Under the pieces are notes generated by a model. The model worked only from the letters and a program-made list of their open reading frames with translations, made no database searches and had not been told where the DNA came from. DNA of 21,091 nt from Trichinella spiralis (Eukaryota > Nematoda > Enoplea > Trichinellida > Trichinellidae), in NCBI GenBank assembly GCA_000181795.3, contig CM012953.1, positions 15,876,163-15,897,253 on the forward strand. Reading direction: 5' to 3'. Numbering within the stretch: the stretch's first letter is position 1; each line of letters starts with the position of its first letter. Position numbers and translations under genes: made by a program. Below are positions 19,243 to 21,091 of the stretch, one piece after another.

Positions 19243-19641
19243 CGATGCCAAGCGGTTTAAATAAAAAATATCATAATAGTTAAATAAAAAATTACAAACT
19301 ACTTTGAATTTACATGAATATGGCCATTATAGGAACAGATATACAAACTGACGAAAGGATAATTAAACGTAAAGGTAAAATAAAGCTGATAGAGAATCAG
19401 TAATTGTGAAAAGGGTAAAGAATAAATTTGATTAAAAATTATGATGGATTAAAATTTTTGATTAATTAAAAATAAATAAAAAGATGATACATTATAATAA
19501 AGAAATTTATTATTAATAATACTTGTTTTATGAGCTTGGGGGTTGATGAGGCATCAAGGAATCCATAGGAGGTCGATGAAGCATCAAGGAGAACCATAGG
19601 GGGTCGATGATAGAAAAAGTTTGGCTATCCCTGATCTAAAG

Positions 19642-20599
19642 TAAAACTGACAACTCGGTTGATTAAACATTCAAGTTGCAATTGTTGTATTACGATGATA
19701 ACCACATGTTGAACATTCCAGATCAAAAAGGATCTGTTGGATTTAGAAATCATTTTACGAAACAAAAGTGAAAGAAAAAGAAAATTATTTTTCATCTCAA
19801 GTTCACTTTATCATAGGTAGGAACGTTATCTTCCTCTAGCATTGCATATTTTCTGCCAAAATGTGATCATTGCTGGTTATCCTCGTCGGCAAACATAAAG
19901 CATATATTGATTTCTCATTTGCTGCCATAACTTTCATTCCCATTGTTTGGAGTGAATAATATCTGGGCAATATCAAAGGGTTTGCTAGCTGCGTCAAGCA
20001 GTGAATTATCCATTTGAGAGAACGTCTGCCTGAAGTATTGTAAAAATTCCAGACTAGCAGTATTATTGCTTGAATTTATGCCTTGCACATTTCTATAGCA
20101 TCCTGCTGGTCACAAATACTGAAATTCTAGCTCCTGTAGGGTATCGTGAAATGTTTAATAAACATTTGGTGCAGTATGTACTGACTTCACATTATATACA
20201 AGGGTTTGTAAAAAATTTCTCAGTGCAGCGTAGCTGCTGCACAGATTGAACTGAAAATGCTTTTGGCTAGCTTAGGGGAAATTTAATTCATATGTGTGTT
20301 GATCTAGTGAAATTTCAGAAAATCTTGTGTAATGAATTTTGACTTTCCTCATGATAATCGCTGCATAGCTTTCTTCATTATCAAATTCGTTGACAAGGCT
20401 AGCTTTGTTGCCATCGTAAAACGTCATTACGTGCGAATTATGAAAACAATGAATGACCCAGATAAGCATGTTCACTTAACATCTCTTTGTTCAGTTATCT
20501 CTTCGTTAGGCAGTTCATTTGATTAGAATGATGCAATTGCATAATAAAGATATTTATTTAATTTGTAAAAAACAAGACCTTCAATTGTAGTTTTCCTTA
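19642..20599. other. AT-rich stretch with weak repeat traces, no supported gene
   Basis: TAGCTGCGTCAAGC at about 19987-20000 and the following 130 bp weakly resemble the inverted R1 copy near 17498. A minus-strand frame at 20475-20272 (67 codons, YAAIIMRKVKIHYTRFSEIS) is open but unrecognised. Nothing else stands out. Confidence 0.4.
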
Positions 20600-20619
20600 T
20601 TGCACTTCACTAGTTTGTG

Positions 20620-20720
20620 CTATTTTCTCTCTCGTACATTTGAGATGTCTTTTCGAATGATGGGAATAAATAATGATGAATTTCAGTTTGTGAATTACGG
20701 AACCAACATAAGCCAGTACA
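20620..20720 (+). pseudogene. MULE transposase N-terminal scrap
   Basis: ATG at 20658 opens MMGINNDEFQFVNYGTNISQ, and both DNA and protein parallel MMEANNDLIQFVTTK at 446. The 35-40 bp before it also match. Homology is lost by about 20720, so only the 5' end of this transposon gene remains. Confidence 0.55.
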
Positions 20721-20814
20721 CAAAAGGAGGTGATACACGCTCAAGCGTCAGTAAAACACAGAAATTTTTTAAAATCATATTCCAAATACTAATCACTAAA
20801 AGTACAAAGTGGAA

Positions 20815-20890
20815 AAGGTTTGGTCCAGACTGGTCCCACGTTACTCTTATTGGTCGTTGACCGCGCTATTTTATTGGGCCGTAAAGTCGT
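20815..20890. repeat. Copy of the shared LTR-edge-like module
   Basis: GGTTTGGTCC, TTATTGGTCGTTGACCGC and TATTTTATTG occur in the same order as related words at 7640-7720. On the minus strand it includes an AATAAA. It is possibly a scrap of the same old element family. Confidence 0.45.
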
Positions 20891-20917
20891 TTTCTTATTG
20901 GTTTTTGTTGTCTAATT

Positions 20918-21002
20918 GCTCATTGATTCAAATCTTTCCCTTGTGATTAGCTGTAATGTTTTTTCATTTCATTGGTTCAATATTCCATTTAGATTACGTA
21001 AC
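20918..21002 (+). repeat. Dispersed repeat, copy 2 (partner at 16802-16885)
   Basis: This is the direct partner of the 16.8-kb block, with conserved words CATTGATT, GATTAGCT and ATTTCATTGGT. It follows closely after a run of inverted CCAAT boxes starting at 20849. Confidence 0.5.
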
Positions 21003-21091
21003 TTTAATAGTAGTGACATACATTAATAATGGAATATTTATTATTCCAAAATTTTATTGTGTTGAGTGTGTCACCATTGAAATTTGTATAA

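Larger units (their letters stand above)
18721..19633 (+). mobile_element. Deleted hAT transposon with terminal inverted repeats
   Basis: The left end CAGGGGTAGCCAAAG and the right end, which reads CAGGGATAGCCAAAC on the opposite strand, are imperfect terminal inverted repeats of hAT type. Both subterminal regions carry repeated GGGGTCGATGA-like words, likely transposase binding sites. The 913-bp length is far short of a full hAT, and only the transposase C-terminus remains. The flanks fit an 8-bp target duplication, ATCTAAAG, at 19634-19641 against NTCNNNNG at 18713-18720. Confidence 0.85.

Noticed and set aside
20272-20475. 67-codon minus-strand frame with plausible amino-acid composition
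   Set aside because: It has no recognisable family, no splice context, and an overlapping open frame on the plus strand; left as unassigned.
1-21091. tRNA, rRNA, spliced-leader RNA genes and CRISPR-like arrays
   Set aside because: I saw no cloverleaf-type boxes, rRNA-like blocks or regularly spaced repeats; the only regular arrays are microsatellites.

Overview
This window is AT-rich animal nuclear DNA with spliced genes: compact GT-AG introns of about 34-290 nt, acceptors of the TTTTAG/TTTCAG type, and many decayed DNA transposons. A nematode is the best guess. A clade I worm such as Trichinella is possible, but nothing here proves it. The runs of N near 18.3 and 18.7 kb show that this is draft assembly.

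Two host protein genes can be modelled. On the minus strand, 6389 down to 3555, an 11-exon gene encodes a complete 506-residue mitochondrial succinyl-CoA:3-ketoacid CoA transferase (SCOT/OXCT family). All ten introns are canonical and the reading frame closes exactly. On the plus strand, 13712-16009, a three-exon gene encodes a protein with the fold of a DDX3/Vasa-type DEAD-box RNA helicase. Nearly every ATP-binding and catalytic motif has been replaced, it has an acidic Ser-rich N-terminus, and it ends in an unstable Ala/Asp repeat encoded by a CTG-type microsatellite. This pseudo-helicase is the most interesting item in the window.

The rest is mostly intergenic DNA and mobile-element wreckage. 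At 443-1846 lies a broken Mutator-like (MULE) transposase with a FLYWCH-type zinc finger; further FLYWCH/MULE scraps lie near 2.9 kb and 20.65 kb. A repeat family here called R1 precedes the MULE at 26-354. It recurs in inverted orientation near 17.45 kb at about 95% identity over 200 bp, with older pieces at 2.5-2.83 kb and 11.64-11.83 kb. A tandem duplication at 17755-18205 and 18272-18712 extends the inverted R1 copy. A deleted 913-bp hAT element (18721-19633) with clear terminal inverted repeats sits in the second unit, and its 8-bp target duplication can be read through the N's. Two GC-rich islands (7.73-8.28 kb and 12.1-12.57 kb) stand out from their surroundings. The first resembles an old LTR-retroelement end; the second is unassigned. 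A short module at one edge of the first island recurs inside the hAT element and near 20.83 kb.

The two genes show no functional link. The SCOT gene is ordinary ketone-body metabolism. The pseudo-helicase would act, if expressed, as a non-catalytic RNA- or protein-binding relative of germline helicases; that role is inference.
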